A DNA stretch of 64,000 nt from Streptomyces sp. NRRL B-1140 (GCF_001280065.1 NZ_LGEA01000014.1:141395-205394), one strand, 5' to 3'; shown: positions 26,092 to 35,359, numbered from the stretch's first letter. Translations and numbers: made by a program. Notes: a model not told the origin generated them from the sequence alone.

Positions 26092-27831
26092 CTACGTCTC
26101 CTTGGCCAGAACCGGTACCTGGTCGGGCAGCGGCTCCTGGGCGAGGGAAGGTACCGGGTCCGGGAGAGGCCCCTCGGCGCGGGGCTCCTTCGTCAGGACC
26201 GGCACCACCTCCCGGGACTGGGCTTCCTCCGCAGGCTCCGGCACCGGTTCTTCCTCCGTCGATACCGCCGCCGCCCCGTCTTCCGGCGAGTCCTCTTCCG
26301 GGATGGTCTCGCCGTCCGCCGGGGCCGTACGCGGCGGCAGGAGGTCCAGGACCGCCTCGCAAAGGGCGTCGGGAGTGGCGTCGTCGTAGGGGTTCGGCGT
26401 GGCCGGGACCTGGAGGCGGTGGACCGGGCCCGTGCCCAGGCGGGCGTATCCGCGGCCCGGTGGGAGCTCGTCGATCAACGTGGTGTGCGGGCGCGCGCCC
26501 AGGACGGACTCGATCTGGTCCGCCGAGGCCGGGCCCAGGACCACACGGGCGCGGGTGTGCCGGCGCACCGGATCGCTCAGGGCGTCCATGCTGTCCAGCT
26601 GGTCGGCCACGACCACCGTCACGTTCGCCGGGCGGCCGTGCCGGAGGGGGACCTGGAGGAGGGACTGCGGGTCCTTGCGGCCGTCGGCGGCGGCCAGGTG
26701 GGTGAACGCCGTCGGGCGGTCCAGGAGGATCCACAGCGGGCGCTTGGTGTCCTCGGGCGGCGGTTCGCCCGCCTGGTGCGCGAGGTTGGCGGCGATGAGG
26801 CGGCGCTCGGTCTCGGCCGCTGCCCACTCCAGACTGGCCGTGACCCCGGCCGGCCCCGCCTCGACGGCCAGGACGCCGTCCCGGCCGGTCAGGCAGGCGT
26901 ACTCGCCGGTGCCCCCGCCGTCGACGATCACCACGTCGCCGTGGAGCAGGGCCTGCAGAGCGATGGAACGCAACAGTGTGGAGGTGCCGCTGCCCGGCTG
27001 GCCGAGCGCGAGCAGGTGCGGCTCCGTGGAGCGCAGGCCGGTGCGCCAGACGACCGGCGGCACGTCCCGCTGCCGCTCCCCACTGGTGACGGGAAGAGTG
27101 CGCTGGACCCGGGTGGGGTCGGTGAAACCCAGGACGGTCTCGCCGGGGGTGGTGACGAAACGCTGGGCGGCGATGTCCACGGGCAGCGGCAGGAGCACAC
27201 CGACCGTCAACTGGTTGCCCTCCTCGTCCCACGTGAAGTGGTATTCACGGCCCCGGCCGGACTTGGCCGCGAGGAGGTGCTCGATCCGGGCGCGGGCCTC
27301 GGGCTCGCCGTCGGTGAAGTACGCCGGGTAGCGCACCACCAGCTGCGAGATCCGGCCGCCGCCGTCGAAGGCGTAGGTGGGGAAGGCCTTGTCCCACGCG
27401 CCGCCGTGGGAGTACAGCGGCTCGGGGTCCTCGGCGGCGGAGAAGTACGGCACGAGTGCCTCGTACAGCGACTTCAGCCGCTGGGTCTGCGACTCGTCGG
27501 GCCCGTCCGACGCCGCCGTCGAGCGTTCCCTGCCCTGCCAGGCCGCCGCCGCCATCAGCGTGATGGCGGCGAGCAGCGGTCCGTACGGCACGAGCGCCAC
27601 GACCAGGACGACGGAGGCCACCAGGAACAGCAGCGCCCCCCGTCGCTCCTTGGGGGTCTCGGTCCATCTGCGCCGCCCGGCCGCTGCCAGCCGGCGCAGA
27701 CCCCGTGTGATCGTGATCAGCGGGTGGAGGACGTCGGTGGCACTGTCGGCGGCCGTCCGGGCCAGCTCCCGGCTACGGGCGAGCTGCGCGCTGCCGTTGC
27801 TCAGAATGCGGGGGAGGGGGCGCCGGGCCAC
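26092..27831 (-). CDS. sffA: SffA-like FtsK/SpoIIIE-family membrane protein
   Basis: The 579-residue protein has an N-terminal pair of transmembrane segments (GALLFLVASVVLVVALVPYG and following). An FtsK/TraB-like nucleotide-binding region follows, then an acidic, repeat-like tail (PVPEPAEEAQ, PVPSLAQEPLPDQVPVLAKE). It lies 52 bases after smeA, matching the sporulation operon smeA-sffA of S. coelicolor. There the protein goes to sporulation septa and affects chromosome segregation. The P-loop reads LGQPGSGTST, with threonine where the Walker lysine is expected, and the later WILLDRP lacks the usual acidic pair. The GTG follows GGAGG. Confidence 0.85.
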   Translation of the reverse strand: MARRPLPRILSNGSAQLARSRELARTAADSATDVLHPLITITRGLRRLAAAGRRRWTETPKERRGALLFLVASVVLVVALVPYGPLLAAITLMAAAAWQGRERSTAASDGPDESQTQRLKSLYEALVPYFSAAEDPEPLYSHGGAWDKAFPTYAFDGGGRISQLVVRYPAYFTDGEPEARARIEHLLAAKSGRGREYHFTWDEEGNQLTVGVLLPLPVDIAAQRFVTTPGETVLGFTDPTRVQRTLPVTSGERQRDVPPVVWRTGLRSTEPHLLALGQPGSGTSTLLRSIALQALLHGDVVIVDGGGTGEYACLTGRDGVLAVEAGPAGVTASLEWAAAETERRLIAANLAHQAGEPPPEDTKRPLWILLDRPTAFTHLAAADGRKDPQSLLQVPLRHGRPANVTVVVADQLDSMDALSDPVRRHTRARVVLGPASADQIESVLGARPHTTLIDELPPGRGYARLGTGPVHRLQVPATPNPYDDATPDALCEAVLDLLPPRTAPADGETIPEEDSPEDGAAAVSTEEEPVPEPAEEAQSREVVPVLTKEPRAEGPLPDPVPSLAQEPLPDQVPVLAKET

Positions 27832-27883
27832 TGCTGCCTCCAGAGAGTGCGGACGGGCGGGAAGCGTGCGGGGATCGGGGGCG

Positions 27884-28078
27884 TCAGAACTTGATGCCGC
27901 CGAGGAGGCTCGCCAGGCTTTCGCCGCCCGCCTTGATGCTCGGGGCGATGGCGGTGCTCGCCAGGTAGAAGCCGAACAGCATGGCGACCACGGCATGCGA
28001 CGCCTTCAGCCCGTCCTTGCGGAAGAAGATGAAGACGACGATGCCGAGCAGGACCACGCCTGAGATGGAGAGGATCAT
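27884..28078 (-). CDS. smeA: SmeA-like small membrane protein
   Basis: This 64-residue protein is almost entirely hydrophobic, with two probable transmembrane segments: SGVVLLGIVVFIFFRKDG and SHAVVAMLFGFYLASTAIAP. It resembles SpdD-type spread proteins of conjugative plasmids. In S. coelicolor a protein of this size and place (SmeA) localises to sporulation septa and recruits SffA. The ATG has an AGGAGAT site. The upstream region contains two TACGAT repeats 31 bases apart. Confidence 0.85.
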   Translation of the reverse strand: MILSISGVVLLGIVVFIFFRKDGLKASHAVVAMLFGFYLASTAIAPSIKAGGESLASLLGGIKF

Positions 28079-28142
28079 TTGAGATCTCCTGGTTCGCGGG
28101 GACAGTCACCATGAGTACTTCCAGGCTCACAGCTTGTATCCA

Positions 28143-28179
28143 TACGATAAAAGGTGCAACTGGGTGAAATTCGTACGAT
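28143..28179 (-). promoter_or_regulatory. Paired TACGAT repeats upstream of smeA
   Basis: TACGAT occurs at 28143-28148 and 28174-28179, 31 bases apart (three helical turns), in an unusually AT-rich patch. The second lies in the 8-bp palindrome TCGTACGA (28171-28178). The site may bind a developmental regulator of smeA; no known consensus is assigned. Confidence 0.3.
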
Positions 28180-28375
28180 TTACCCGGCGCGGTGGGGTGG
28201 TCTCGTGTCGGGCAGGCTCGCGGTGTCGCGCATGTCCCGTTCTGCGCTGATCTTTACCGCGGGCGCATCGGGTCATGTGCGGCGCCAGCCAGTACTCTGG
28301 CGATTCACTCGTACGGCTGCGCCCTCGCAGGCGTACGGACCGGAGGCGATGCGTAGTGGAGAGGCGGTCCGTCCG

Positions 28376-28768
28376 ATGACCGAAGTTCCCGACCCCGAGG
28401 TCGTGGAGCTGGCGACCAAGATCTTCGATCTGGCCCGGCGGGGACAGACCGAGCCGCTCGTGGCCTATGTGGACGCGGGTGTTCCGGCCAACCTCACCAA
28501 TGACCGCGGCGACTCGCTCGTGATGCTCGCCGCCTATCACGGCCACTCCGAGGCCGTGCGCGCCCTGCTCGACCGCGGCGCCGAGGCCGACCGCGTCAAC
28601 GACCGAGGCCAGACCCCGCTCGCGGGGGCGGTCTTCAAGGGTGAGACGGACGTGATCAAGGCCCTCCTGGAGGGTGGAGCCGACCCGTCCGCCGGCATGC
28701 CGTCGGCGGTCGACACCGCCAGGATGTTCGGCCGGACGGAACTGCTCGAACTGTTCGGCGAGCGCTGA
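28376..28768 (+). CDS. Ankyrin-repeat protein
   Basis: The 130-residue cytosolic protein consists of about three ankyrin repeats, recognisable in DRGDSLVMLAAYHGHSEAVR, LLDRGAEADRVNDRGQTPL and AVFKGETDVIKALLEGGAD. Such proteins bind other proteins; the partner is unknown. The ATG at 28376 has GGAGAGG at a good distance. An in-frame ATG at 28349 is possible but too close to its purine-rich site. It is divergent from smeA. Confidence 0.85.
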   Translation: MTEVPDPEVVELATKIFDLARRGQTEPLVAYVDAGVPANLTNDRGDSLVMLAAYHGHSEAVRALLDRGAEADRVNDRGQTPLAGAVFKGETDVIKALLEGGADPSAGMPSAVDTARMFGRTELLELFGER

Positions 28769-28963
28769 GCCGACCGGTCTGACCTGGAACGACAACGAAA
28801 ACGGGGGAGGCGGTACAGGGCCGCCGAAATTTCGGTCGCGGCAGACGGAAGTGCCGAGTCATCATGACGACGTGGTTCACGGACGTGATGGTTGGGCAGG
28901 TTTTGCCGCACCGCGCGGGCCGTGACGCGGTCCGCAAGGGCCACCGACGAGAGGCAGAGGAAG

Positions 28964-29023
28964 ATGGTCTACAGCAAGCAGGAAACGGCGGGCGCTCCGA
29001 CGTGTTGTCACGCGGCCAGGTAG
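28964..29023 (+). CDS. 19-residue leader-peptide-like ORF with tandem cysteines
   Basis: This short ORF reads MVYSKQETAGAPTCCHAAR and has a good ribosome-binding site (AGAGGAAG) just upstream. Its two adjacent cysteine codons are both TGT, the rare form in this GC-rich genome. It ends 45 bases before the HEAT-repeat gene. The arrangement resembles attenuation leaders that sense a scarce amino acid through consecutive rare codons; Cys-rich leader peptides are known in actinobacteria. Translation is not proven. Confidence 0.5.
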   Translation: MVYSKQETAGAPTCCHAAR

Positions 29024-29068
29024 TACACGTCCCCGGTTGCGTCGACGCTTGATGTGAGGCTGTTTCCC

Positions 29069-30487
29069 ATGTTCGATCCGGTCATAGCGCCCAGCGGTAC
29101 GCTGCTCGGCCTGCTTCAGCGGGGCCGCGGCGACGGCACGCTGCACGCGCTCACCGCCCCGCGCCCCGAGGCGCTGGCGGCGTTGAACCACTGTGTGCTG
29201 CGCGATCCCCGCCACGACTGGCAGGTGGAGAACCGCTCCCTCTACTACGCTCGCCTCTACCTCGACCTGAACGGCGAGCTGGACGACATCGAGGCCCATC
29301 TCTTCGGTGCCGAGGACGTCCTCGACACCGAAGAGGCACGCACCGGGCTCGCCCTGGCCGTCCTCGGGCACCTCGCCTCCTACGGCAGGCGGGACGCGCT
29401 CGAACTGCTGCGCAGGTACGCCGCCCACGGCTCCAACTGGGCCTGGGCCCTCGACGAGCTGGCCCTCAGGGACGATGACGCGGGCCTTCGGGCCCTCGCC
29501 GCTCCCGTCCTCGCCCGGTTCCCGGCCGATCCGGAGGGCGATGCCGAGCTGGCCGCCACCGTGCGGGACGCCTTCGAGCCCCGGCCCTGGCGGCTGTGGG
29601 CCGAGGATCCGCGCGAATCCGTCGCCGCCCGTGTGCGCGCCGCTCACGAGGCGGGCTGCTTCGACCGCTGGCAGCGGCAGATGCGGCCATCGGGTCCCCG
29701 CCCGGGCTGGAGCGTGCAGGCCGTTTTCGAATGGGCCCAGCAGGGCATCGAGCGGGGAGCCGCCCTCCATGTGCCGGCCGCCCGCTGTCTCAGTGCCGTG
29801 GCCGGGCCCGAGGACCGGGCCGAGATCGTCCGGGCGGCCGGGGACGGCACCGACGGAGCCCGGTGCACGGCCCTGAGGTACCTCGCCGACCTCAACGATC
29901 CCGACGCCCTCGATCTGATCGAGGGCGCCGTGGCCACCGGCTCGACGCTCGTCGTGGACGCGGCCGTCGACGCCTTCGAACGAATGCGCTCGCCGGCCGC
30001 TGTGGACCGGGCCCGCCGCTGGGCCCGGCGCCCTGACGTGCTGGGCGCCGCCGCCGGACGGGTCCTCGCCTGCCGGGGCGGGGTCCAGGACCGGGATCTT
30101 GTCCTCGCGGCGCTGCGCGAGGCCGTCCGGGGCGAAGGCCCCGACGCGCCGACCCTGTGGACCCTCGTGGACGGCGCCGGACGGCTCGGCATCGCCTGCG
30201 CCGCCCCCGTACTGCGCCACGTCTACCGCGAGACGGCCTCCTCCCATCTGCGCGGCCGGGCCGCACGGGCCCTCGCCGCCACCGACCCCTCCTTCGCCAC
30301 CGGCTTCGCCGTCGAGTGCCTGTGGGACTGCGAGGAGACCACCCGGGAGATCGCCGCCCGGCACGCCGAGACCGGGGACACCCGCGTCGTCGAGCGACTG
30401 CGCCGGCTCGCCGCAGACCCGGCCGAGGAGGCCGAGGTGCAGACGGCCGTACGCAGCAGGATCGGTCCCGAGGAAACCGCGGTGTAA
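29069..30487 (+). CDS. HEAT-repeat protein
   Basis: The 472-residue protein is built of helical repeats of HEAT/armadillo type, for example ALAVLGHLASYGRRDALELL, RCTALRYLADLNDPDALDLI and AGRLGIACAAPVLRHVYR. No catalytic domain is seen; it is probably a scaffold or adaptor. The ATG at 29069 has GAGG nine bases upstream. A GTG at 29054 in the same frame would add five residues. It is preceded by the 19-residue Cys-Cys ORF, which may control its expression. Confidence 0.8.
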   Translation: MFDPVIAPSGTLLGLLQRGRGDGTLHALTAPRPEALAALNHCVLRDPRHDWQVENRSLYYARLYLDLNGELDDIEAHLFGAEDVLDTEEARTGLALAVLGHLASYGRRDALELLRRYAAHGSNWAWALDELALRDDDAGLRALAAPVLARFPADPEGDAELAATVRDAFEPRPWRLWAEDPRESVAARVRAAHEAGCFDRWQRQMRPSGPRPGWSVQAVFEWAQQGIERGAALHVPAARCLSAVAGPEDRAEIVRAAGDGTDGARCTALRYLADLNDPDALDLIEGAVATGSTLVVDAAVDAFERMRSPAAVDRARRWARRPDVLGAAAGRVLACRGGVQDRDLVLAALREAVRGEGPDAPTLWTLVDGAGRLGIACAAPVLRHVYRETASSHLRGRAARALAATDPSFATGFAVECLWDCEETTREIAARHAETGDTRVVERLRRLAADPAEEAEVQTAVRSRIGPEETAV

Positions 30488-30833
30488 GCGCGCGACGCCC
30501 CCTGTCGACGGGATGCCGGGGCGGATCCACGCGTCCGGGGTGAACGGTGGACGAACCGCGGGTGAGGAGGACAGGGACGCCGCCTGACCCGCGGGTGGGC
30601 CTCACAGCGCTCAGGGGACGTTCCCCGCCCGGGGAGATCCACGTTCTGCGAAAGCGGGCGGCAACTCGCCCCGCGGTGGGCCGACCGCGGCACGTCGGCG
30701 TGGCCGGCCACCGCGCACCTGCCCGGGCCCTGACGGTCCGGCGGGTCGGCGGCGCGTACGGGCGGTCAGCTGTGACCGGCCGGACGGTTTCGGCGGCGGT
30801 GTGCGGCCGGTCAGCCGCGAACGGACCCGGGGT
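30488..30833. other. 346-base gap without an identified gene
   Basis: This gap lies between the convergent HEAT-repeat and pxpC genes. It is very GC-rich. I see no ORF with a credible start and no strong hairpin beyond ordinary GC-rich complementarity. Confidence 0.5.
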
Positions 30834-31703
30834 TCAGCGGCGGCGCACGGGCACGAAGCGGACCGGTGTGCCGGGAACCGCCTGGGCTGCGGCCGGGAGG
30901 TCTGCCGTGCGGACCACGGCGATCACCGGGTAGCCCCCGGTGGTCGGGTGGTCGGCCAGGAACACCACCGGTCTGCCGTCGGGCGGCACCTGCACGGCGC
31001 CGAGCACCATGCCCTCGCTGGGCAGTTCGCCCGGCCGGGCCCGCTCCAGGGCGGGTCCCTCCGTGCGCAGCCCGATGCGGTTGCTCGCGGAGGACACCCT
31101 GAACGCGCCGGAGGTGAAGGTGCGGACCGCCTGCGGCGTGAACCAGCCGTCGCGCGGGCCGAGCGTCACCCGCAGCACCAGCTCGGCCGGGGGCGCCGGC
31201 TGGGGGCCGACGTCCACGCGGGCGGGCACGCCCACCGGCCGGCCCAGCGGCAGTACCGTTCCGTCGGCGAGCGGAGGCGGGCCGAGCCCCGACAGCAGGT
31301 CCGTCGACCGGCTGCCCAGCACCGGTTCGACCGCGATGCCCCCGGCGAACCCCACGTACGTGCGTACGCCCGACACCGCGGGCCCGACGTCCAGCAGCGC
31401 ACCCGCGGGCACCCGCAGCGGCGCACCCCAGGCCGCGGGCCGCCCCTCCACCGTGACCCGGCAGGGCGCGCCCGCGACCGCCACGGTGACGGACGAGCGG
31501 GGGCGTACGGCACAGCCGTTGAGGGTCGTCTCCAGCACCGCCCTCCCCGGCGGATTGCCGACGAGCCGGTTGACGAGGTCCGCGGCCGGCCGGTCCAGCG
31601 CCCCCGAGTGGGGAACGCCGAGATGGGCATGGCCGGGGCGGCCCGCGTCCTGCACCGTGGTGAGGGCCCCGGCACGGACGACGGCGAGCGCTCGGTCCGT
31701 CAT
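30834..31703 (-). CDS. pxpC: 5-oxoprolinase subunit C (biotin-dependent carboxyltransferase family)
   Basis: PxpC works with PxpA and PxpB in the ATP-dependent opening of 5-oxoproline to glutamate. The 289-residue protein belongs to the KipA/allophanate-hydrolase subunit 2 family, with the N-terminal motif GALTTVQDAGRPGHAHLGVP and segments SGALDRPAADLVNRLVGN and LRVTLGPRDGWF. It ends the five-gene minus-strand operon. Its ATG overlaps the pxpB stop (ATGA). Confidence 0.92.
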   Translation of the reverse strand: MTDRALAVVRAGALTTVQDAGRPGHAHLGVPHSGALDRPAADLVNRLVGNPPGRAVLETTLNGCAVRPRSSVTVAVAGAPCRVTVEGRPAAWGAPLRVPAGALLDVGPAVSGVRTYVGFAGGIAVEPVLGSRSTDLLSGLGPPPLADGTVLPLGRPVGVPARVDVGPQPAPPAELVLRVTLGPRDGWFTPQAVRTFTSGAFRVSSASNRIGLRTEGPALERARPGELPSEGMVLGAVQVPPDGRPVVFLADHPTTGGYPVIAVVRTADLPAAAQAVPGTPVRFVPVRRR

Positions 31704-32326
31704 GACCCCGCCCCGGGGGCGGAGGGCACGAACCGCACGCGCGTGCCCGGCGACAGCAGCGCGGCCGGTACGCGCGCGTGGTCCCACAGGACGATGTCCG
31801 TCGTGCCGATCAGCTGCCAGCCGCCCGGCGACGAGCGCGGGTACACGCCCGTGTACGGGCCGGCCAGCCCGACCGATCCGGCCGGGACAGCCGTGCGCGG
31901 AGTGTCCCGGCGTGGGACGTCGTAGCGGGAGGGCAGCCCGGTCAGGTAGCCGAAGCCGGGTGCGAAGCCACAGAAGGCGACCCGGAACTCCGTCTCCGCG
32001 TGGATGCGGGCGACCTCGCTCTCCGGAACGCCCCAGTGCGCGGCGACGTCGCCCAGGTCCGGACCGTCGTAGCGCACCGGGATCTCGACGACCGCACGCG
32101 CGCGTGGGGGAGCGGACGGCAGCTTCGCGGCGGTCAGCTCGGCGGCCAGCCGGGCAGGGGCGTCGAGGCCGTCGAGGAGGACCGTGCGGGCCGCGGGCAC
32201 GATCTCGCGGGCCGCGAGCGAGCCCTCCGCGCGGCGCCGCAGCAGTTCCGCGTGCAGAGCCTGGGCCTCGTCGTCGGAGGAGACCTCGACGAGCAGGGCG
32301 TCCTCGCCGACGGACAGCACGTTCAT
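31700..32326 (-). CDS. pxpB: 5-oxoprolinase subunit B (KipI family)
   Basis: The 208-residue protein is of the KipI/allophanate-hydrolase subunit 1 family, with the conserved segments FCGFAPGFGYLTGLP and RYDVPRRDTPRTAVPAGSVG, and SPGGWQLIGTTDI. With PxpC it forms the ATP-using part of the prokaryotic 5-oxoprolinase. The B. subtilis homologue KipI was first known as an inhibitor of a sporulation kinase. The ATG overlaps the pxpA stop and its own stop overlaps pxpC. Confidence 0.92.
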   Translation of the reverse strand: MNVLSVGEDALLVEVSSDDEAQALHAELLRRRAEGSLAAREIVPAARTVLLDGLDAPARLAAELTAAKLPSAPPRARAVVEIPVRYDGPDLGDVAAHWGVPESEVARIHAETEFRVAFCGFAPGFGYLTGLPSRYDVPRRDTPRTAVPAGSVGLAGPYTGVYPRSSPGGWQLIGTTDIVLWDHARVPAALLSPGTRVRFVPSAPGAGS

Positions 32327-33081
32327 GCGAAGGCCTCCACCCGGACTCCCGAGACCTCCAGCCGCTCACGCACCCGGCGGGCCAGCTCCACCGCGCCCGG
32401 AGTGTCGCCGTGCAGGCACAGCGAACGCGCGCGCACCGCGATGCGCGTCCCCGTGTGGGAGACGACCTCGCCGGAACGGGCCAGGCCGAGGGAGCGTTCC
32501 ACGACGGCGTCGGGGTCGGTGACCACGGAGCCTTCCAGGGCGCGCGGCACCAGGGTGCCCGCGTCGGTGTAGGCCCGGTCCGCGAACGCCTCGGTGACGA
32601 CCGGCAGTCCGGCCTTCCCGGCGAGCGTCAGCAGGCACGAGCCGGGCAGCCCGAGCACGGGCAGCGCGGCGTCCGCGAGGAGTACGCCGTCGACGACCGC
32701 GGAGGCCTGCTCCTCGTCGTGCACGACCCGGTTGTAGAGCGCGCCGTGTGGTTTGACGTAGGACACGCGGGTGCCCGCCGCCCGCGCGAAGACCTCCAGC
32801 GCGCCGATCTGGTAGGCGACGTCCGCCGCCAGCTCGGCGGCCGGTACGTCCATGGCGCGCCGCCCGAACCCGGCCAGGTCCCGGTAGGACACCTGGGCGC
32901 CGATCCGGACCCCGCGCGCGGCCGCCAGCTCGCACACCCGGCGCATGGTGACGGCGTCCCCCGCGTGGAAGCCGCACGCCACGTTGGCGCTGGTGACGAC
33001 GGACAGCAGCCCCTCGTCGTCGGTGAGCCGCCAGCGGCCGAAGCCCTCTCCGAGGTCGGCGTTCAGATCGATGCAGGCCAT
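32323..33081 (-). CDS. pxpA: 5-oxoprolinase subunit A (LamB/YcsF family)
   Basis: The 252-residue protein begins MACIDLNADLGEGFGRW, the hallmark of the LamB/YcsF family. It contains NVACGFHAGDAVTMRRV, YVKPHGALYNRV and the C-terminal RARSLCLHGDTPGAVELA. It supplies the hydrolase-like part of 5-oxoprolinase. The ATG at 33081 is chosen because AGGAGAC lies upstream. An in-frame ATG at 33102 overlaps the upstream stop by ATGA and would add seven residues; both are plausible. Confidence 0.92.
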   Translation of the reverse strand: MACIDLNADLGEGFGRWRLTDDEGLLSVVTSANVACGFHAGDAVTMRRVCELAAARGVRIGAQVSYRDLAGFGRRAMDVPAAELAADVAYQIGALEVFARAAGTRVSYVKPHGALYNRVVHDEEQASAVVDGVLLADAALPVLGLPGSCLLTLAGKAGLPVVTEAFADRAYTDAGTLVPRALEGSVVTDPDAVVERSLGLARSGEVVSHTGTRIAVRARSLCLHGDTPGAVELARRVRERLEVSGVRVEAFA

Positions 33082-33098
33082 GGTTCCAGTGTCTCCTG

Positions 33099-33926
33099 TC
33101 ATGCCACGCGGTACTGCTCGTCGCGGGCATCGGTGATCAGCATCTGTCCCGGGGCGTGCGTGAGGGCGAACGGCGGCCGCGAGGCCGTCACGGCCGCCTG
33201 CGGTGTCACTCCGCACGCCCAGAAGACCGGGATGTCGTCCGGCTCGGTGTCCACCGGGTCCCCGAAGTCGGGACGGCCGAGGCCGGTGATGCCGAGCCCG
33301 GAGGGATCACCGCAGTGCACGGGGCTGCCGTGCACCGCGGGCATGAGGCTGCTCTCCCGGATCGCCGCCGCCAGGTGCCGGGGCGGCACCGGCCTCATGG
33401 ACACCACCAGCGGCCCGTGCAGCCGCCCCGCCGGACGGCACTGCCGGCTTGTCACGTACATCGGGACGTTGCGGCCCTGCTCGACGTGGCGGATCGGCAC
33501 GCCGGCCTCTCCCAGCGCCCATTCGAAAGTGAAGCTGCACCCGATGAGGAACGACACCAGGTCGTCCCGCCAGTACGCGCGCACGTCCGTCGGCTCGTCC
33601 ACCAGCTCGCCGTCCCGCCACACCCGGTAGCGCGGCAGGTCGGTGCGCAGGTCCGCGCCGTCGGCCAGCACGGTGCTCCACGAGCCGGCGTCCGTGACGT
33701 CGAGGACCGGGCAGGGCTTGGGGTTGCGCTGGCAGAACAGCAGCATGTCGTAGGCCCAGTCGGCGGGCACCGAGATCAGGTTGACCTGGGTGTGGCCGGC
33801 CGCGACCCCCGCCGTGGGGCCCGTGAGGCCCTCCCGGAAACGGGCCCGGGCCGTCGCGGGGCTCCACGCGCGCGCGTGCTCGTCCACGAGGAGCAGCGGG
33901 CGGTCCTCCGTGCCGGTGCGGTTCAC
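33099..33926 (-). CDS. DUF1445 (YcsI-like) putative hydro-lyase
   Basis: The 275-residue protein is of the DUF1445 family. Motifs are [51 protein letters not shown] and [15 protein letters not shown]. The B. subtilis homologue YcsI lies in the same operon type (ycsF-ycsG-ycsI-kipI-kipA). The mammalian D-glutamate cyclase, which makes 5-oxo-D-proline, contains this domain, so a role in feeding or handling 5-oxoproline is reasonable but inferred. The GTG overlaps the MFS stop (GTGA). Confidence 0.85.
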   Translation of the reverse strand: MNRTGTEDRPLLLVDEHARAWSPATARARFREGLTGPTAGVAAGHTQVNLISVPADWAYDMLLFCQRNPKPCPVLDVTDAGSWSTVLADGADLRTDLPRYRVWRDGELVDEPTDVRAYWRDDLVSFLIGCSFTFEWALGEAGVPIRHVEQGRNVPMYVTSRQCRPAGRLHGPLVVSMRPVPPRHLAAAIRESSLMPAVHGSPVHCGDPSGLGITGLGRPDFGDPVDTEPDDIPVFWACGVTPQAAVTASRPPFALTHAPGQMLITDARDEQYRVA

Positions 33927-35224
33927 GCGAGCTCCTTCCCGCGCGTCTCGGGCAGCCCGAGCAGCGCCAGCGCCGCGATGCCGTAGCCGATCGCGCCGAA
34001 GACCAGCGCGCCGCCGACGCCCCAGCTGTCGGCCAGGAACCCGACCGTCGTCGGGAACACGGCACCCACCGCGCGGCCGGTGTTGTACGTGAAGCCCTGC
34101 CCCGTCCCGCGCACCGCCGTCGGGTACAGCTCGCTCAGGTAGGAGCCGAAGCCGCTGAAGATCGCCGACATGCAGAACCCCAGCGGGAATCCGAGCACCA
34201 GGAGCAGGGTGTTGGCGCCGCTCGGGATGTTCGCGTACGCCAGGATGCAAAGCGCCGAGAGCAGGGCGAAGAGCCAGATGTTGCGCCGCCGGCCCAGCTT
34301 GTCGGTGAGGTAGCCACCGGTCAGATAGCCGATGAAGGCGCCCGAGATGAGGAACGTCAGATAGCCGCCGGTGCCGACGACCGACAGGTCGCGCTCGGAC
34401 TTCAGATACGTCGGCACCCAGGTGGCCAGCGTGTAGTAGCCGCCCTGGACCCCGGTCGAGAGCAGCCCCGCGAAGAGGGTGATCCGCAGCAGGCCGGGCT
34501 TGAAGATCGCCGTGAAGGAGCCCTTCTCCGCGCTCTGCTCACGCGCCGCGGCGGCCTCGGGGGCGTCGTGCACGCTGCGCCGCAGCCAGATGACGAGCAG
34601 CGCGGGCAGCGCCCCGGTCCAGAACATGATGCGCCAGGCCAGGTCGTCGCCGGCCACCGAGAAGACCAGGGTGTAGACGATCACGGCGAGGCCCCAGCCC
34701 ACGGCCCAGGAGCTCTGGATCGCGCCGAGCGTGCGCCCCCGGTTCCTGGCGCTCGCGTACTCGGCGACCAGGATCGCGCCGACGGCCCACTCGCCGCCGA
34801 ATCCGAGGCCCTGGAGTGCGCGGAAGACCAGCAGTGTCTCGTAGTTGGGCGCGAAACCGCAGGCGACGGTGAACACCGCGTACGTGATCACCGTGACCAT
34901 CAGTGCCTTCACCCGGCCGACCCGGTCCGCGAGCACCCCCGCGAGGGCGCCGCCGACCGCGGAGACCACCAGGGTGACCGTGGTGAAGAGACCCGTCTGG
35001 CCGCTGTTCAGGCCGAAGTAGGCGGACAGCGCGACCATGCTGAGCGGCAGCGTGAAGTAGTCGTAGGAGTCCAGCGCATAGCCGCCGAAGGCGCCGGCGA
35101 ACGCGCGGCGGCCCCGCGGGCCCAGGGCGCGCAGCCAGCCGAACGCCCCGGCGTCCGGGGTGCTTTCGGTGGTGGCGGGTGGTGTGCCGTCGGTCAGGGC
35201 CTGCGGTGGAGGGGTCGAGCTCAT
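33923..35224 (-). CDS. MFS transporter of the 5-oxoproline operon
   Basis: The 433-residue transporter has twelve predicted segments. It has the early motif [20 protein letters not shown], the loop [16 protein letters not shown] (MFS motif A) and [20 protein letters not shown]. It resembles the metabolite:H+ / sialate:H+ symporter group. As first gene of the operon with DUF1445 and pxpABC, uptake of 5-oxoproline or a related acid is likely but inferred. The ATG at 35224 has GCGAGGTG upstream. Confidence 0.87.
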   Translation of the reverse strand: MSSTPPPQALTDGTPPATTESTPDAGAFGWLRALGPRGRRAFAGAFGGYALDSYDYFTLPLSMVALSAYFGLNSGQTGLFTTVTLVVSAVGGALAGVLADRVGRVKALMVTVITYAVFTVACGFAPNYETLLVFRALQGLGFGGEWAVGAILVAEYASARNRGRTLGAIQSSWAVGWGLAVIVYTLVFSVAGDDLAWRIMFWTGALPALLVIWLRRSVHDAPEAAAAREQSAEKGSFTAIFKPGLLRITLFAGLLSTGVQGGYYTLATWVPTYLKSERDLSVVGTGGYLTFLISGAFIGYLTGGYLTDKLGRRRNIWLFALLSALCILAYANIPSGANTLLLVLGFPLGFCMSAIFSGFGSYLSELYPTAVRGTGQGFTYNTGRAVGAVFPTTVGFLADSWGVGGALVFGAIGYGIAALALLGLPETRGKELA

Positions 35225-35346
35225 GGGCACCTCGCAGAGGGAGGACGGAGGGTGCTTCGGGGTGAGCCGTGCCGTACGGAGGCGGTCGGCGCCGCGATGG
35301 GGAAAGCGGGCCCATCGCCGCGACGCTGTGCACAGCACCGTAGAGG

Positions 35347-35359
35347 ATTGTTCAACGAT
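35347..35359. promoter_or_regulatory. Candidate GntR operator between the oxoproline operon and its regulator
   Basis: ATTGTTCAACGAT is symmetrical at five of six paired positions, the size and style of a FadR/FCD-type GntR site. It lies between the divergent MFS and GntR genes in a locally AT-rich patch. Confidence 0.55.

Noticed and set aside
26092..28078. Remnant of an integrated conjugative element (TraB/SpdD-like pair)
   Set aside because: The order and sizes match the chromosomal sporulation pair smeA-sffA, and no integrase, replication gene or attachment site is nearby.
28864..29052. 62-codon frame upstream of the HEAT gene
   Set aside because: It has no good ribosome-binding site and its sequence is not protein-like; the overlapping 19-codon frame has a better start.
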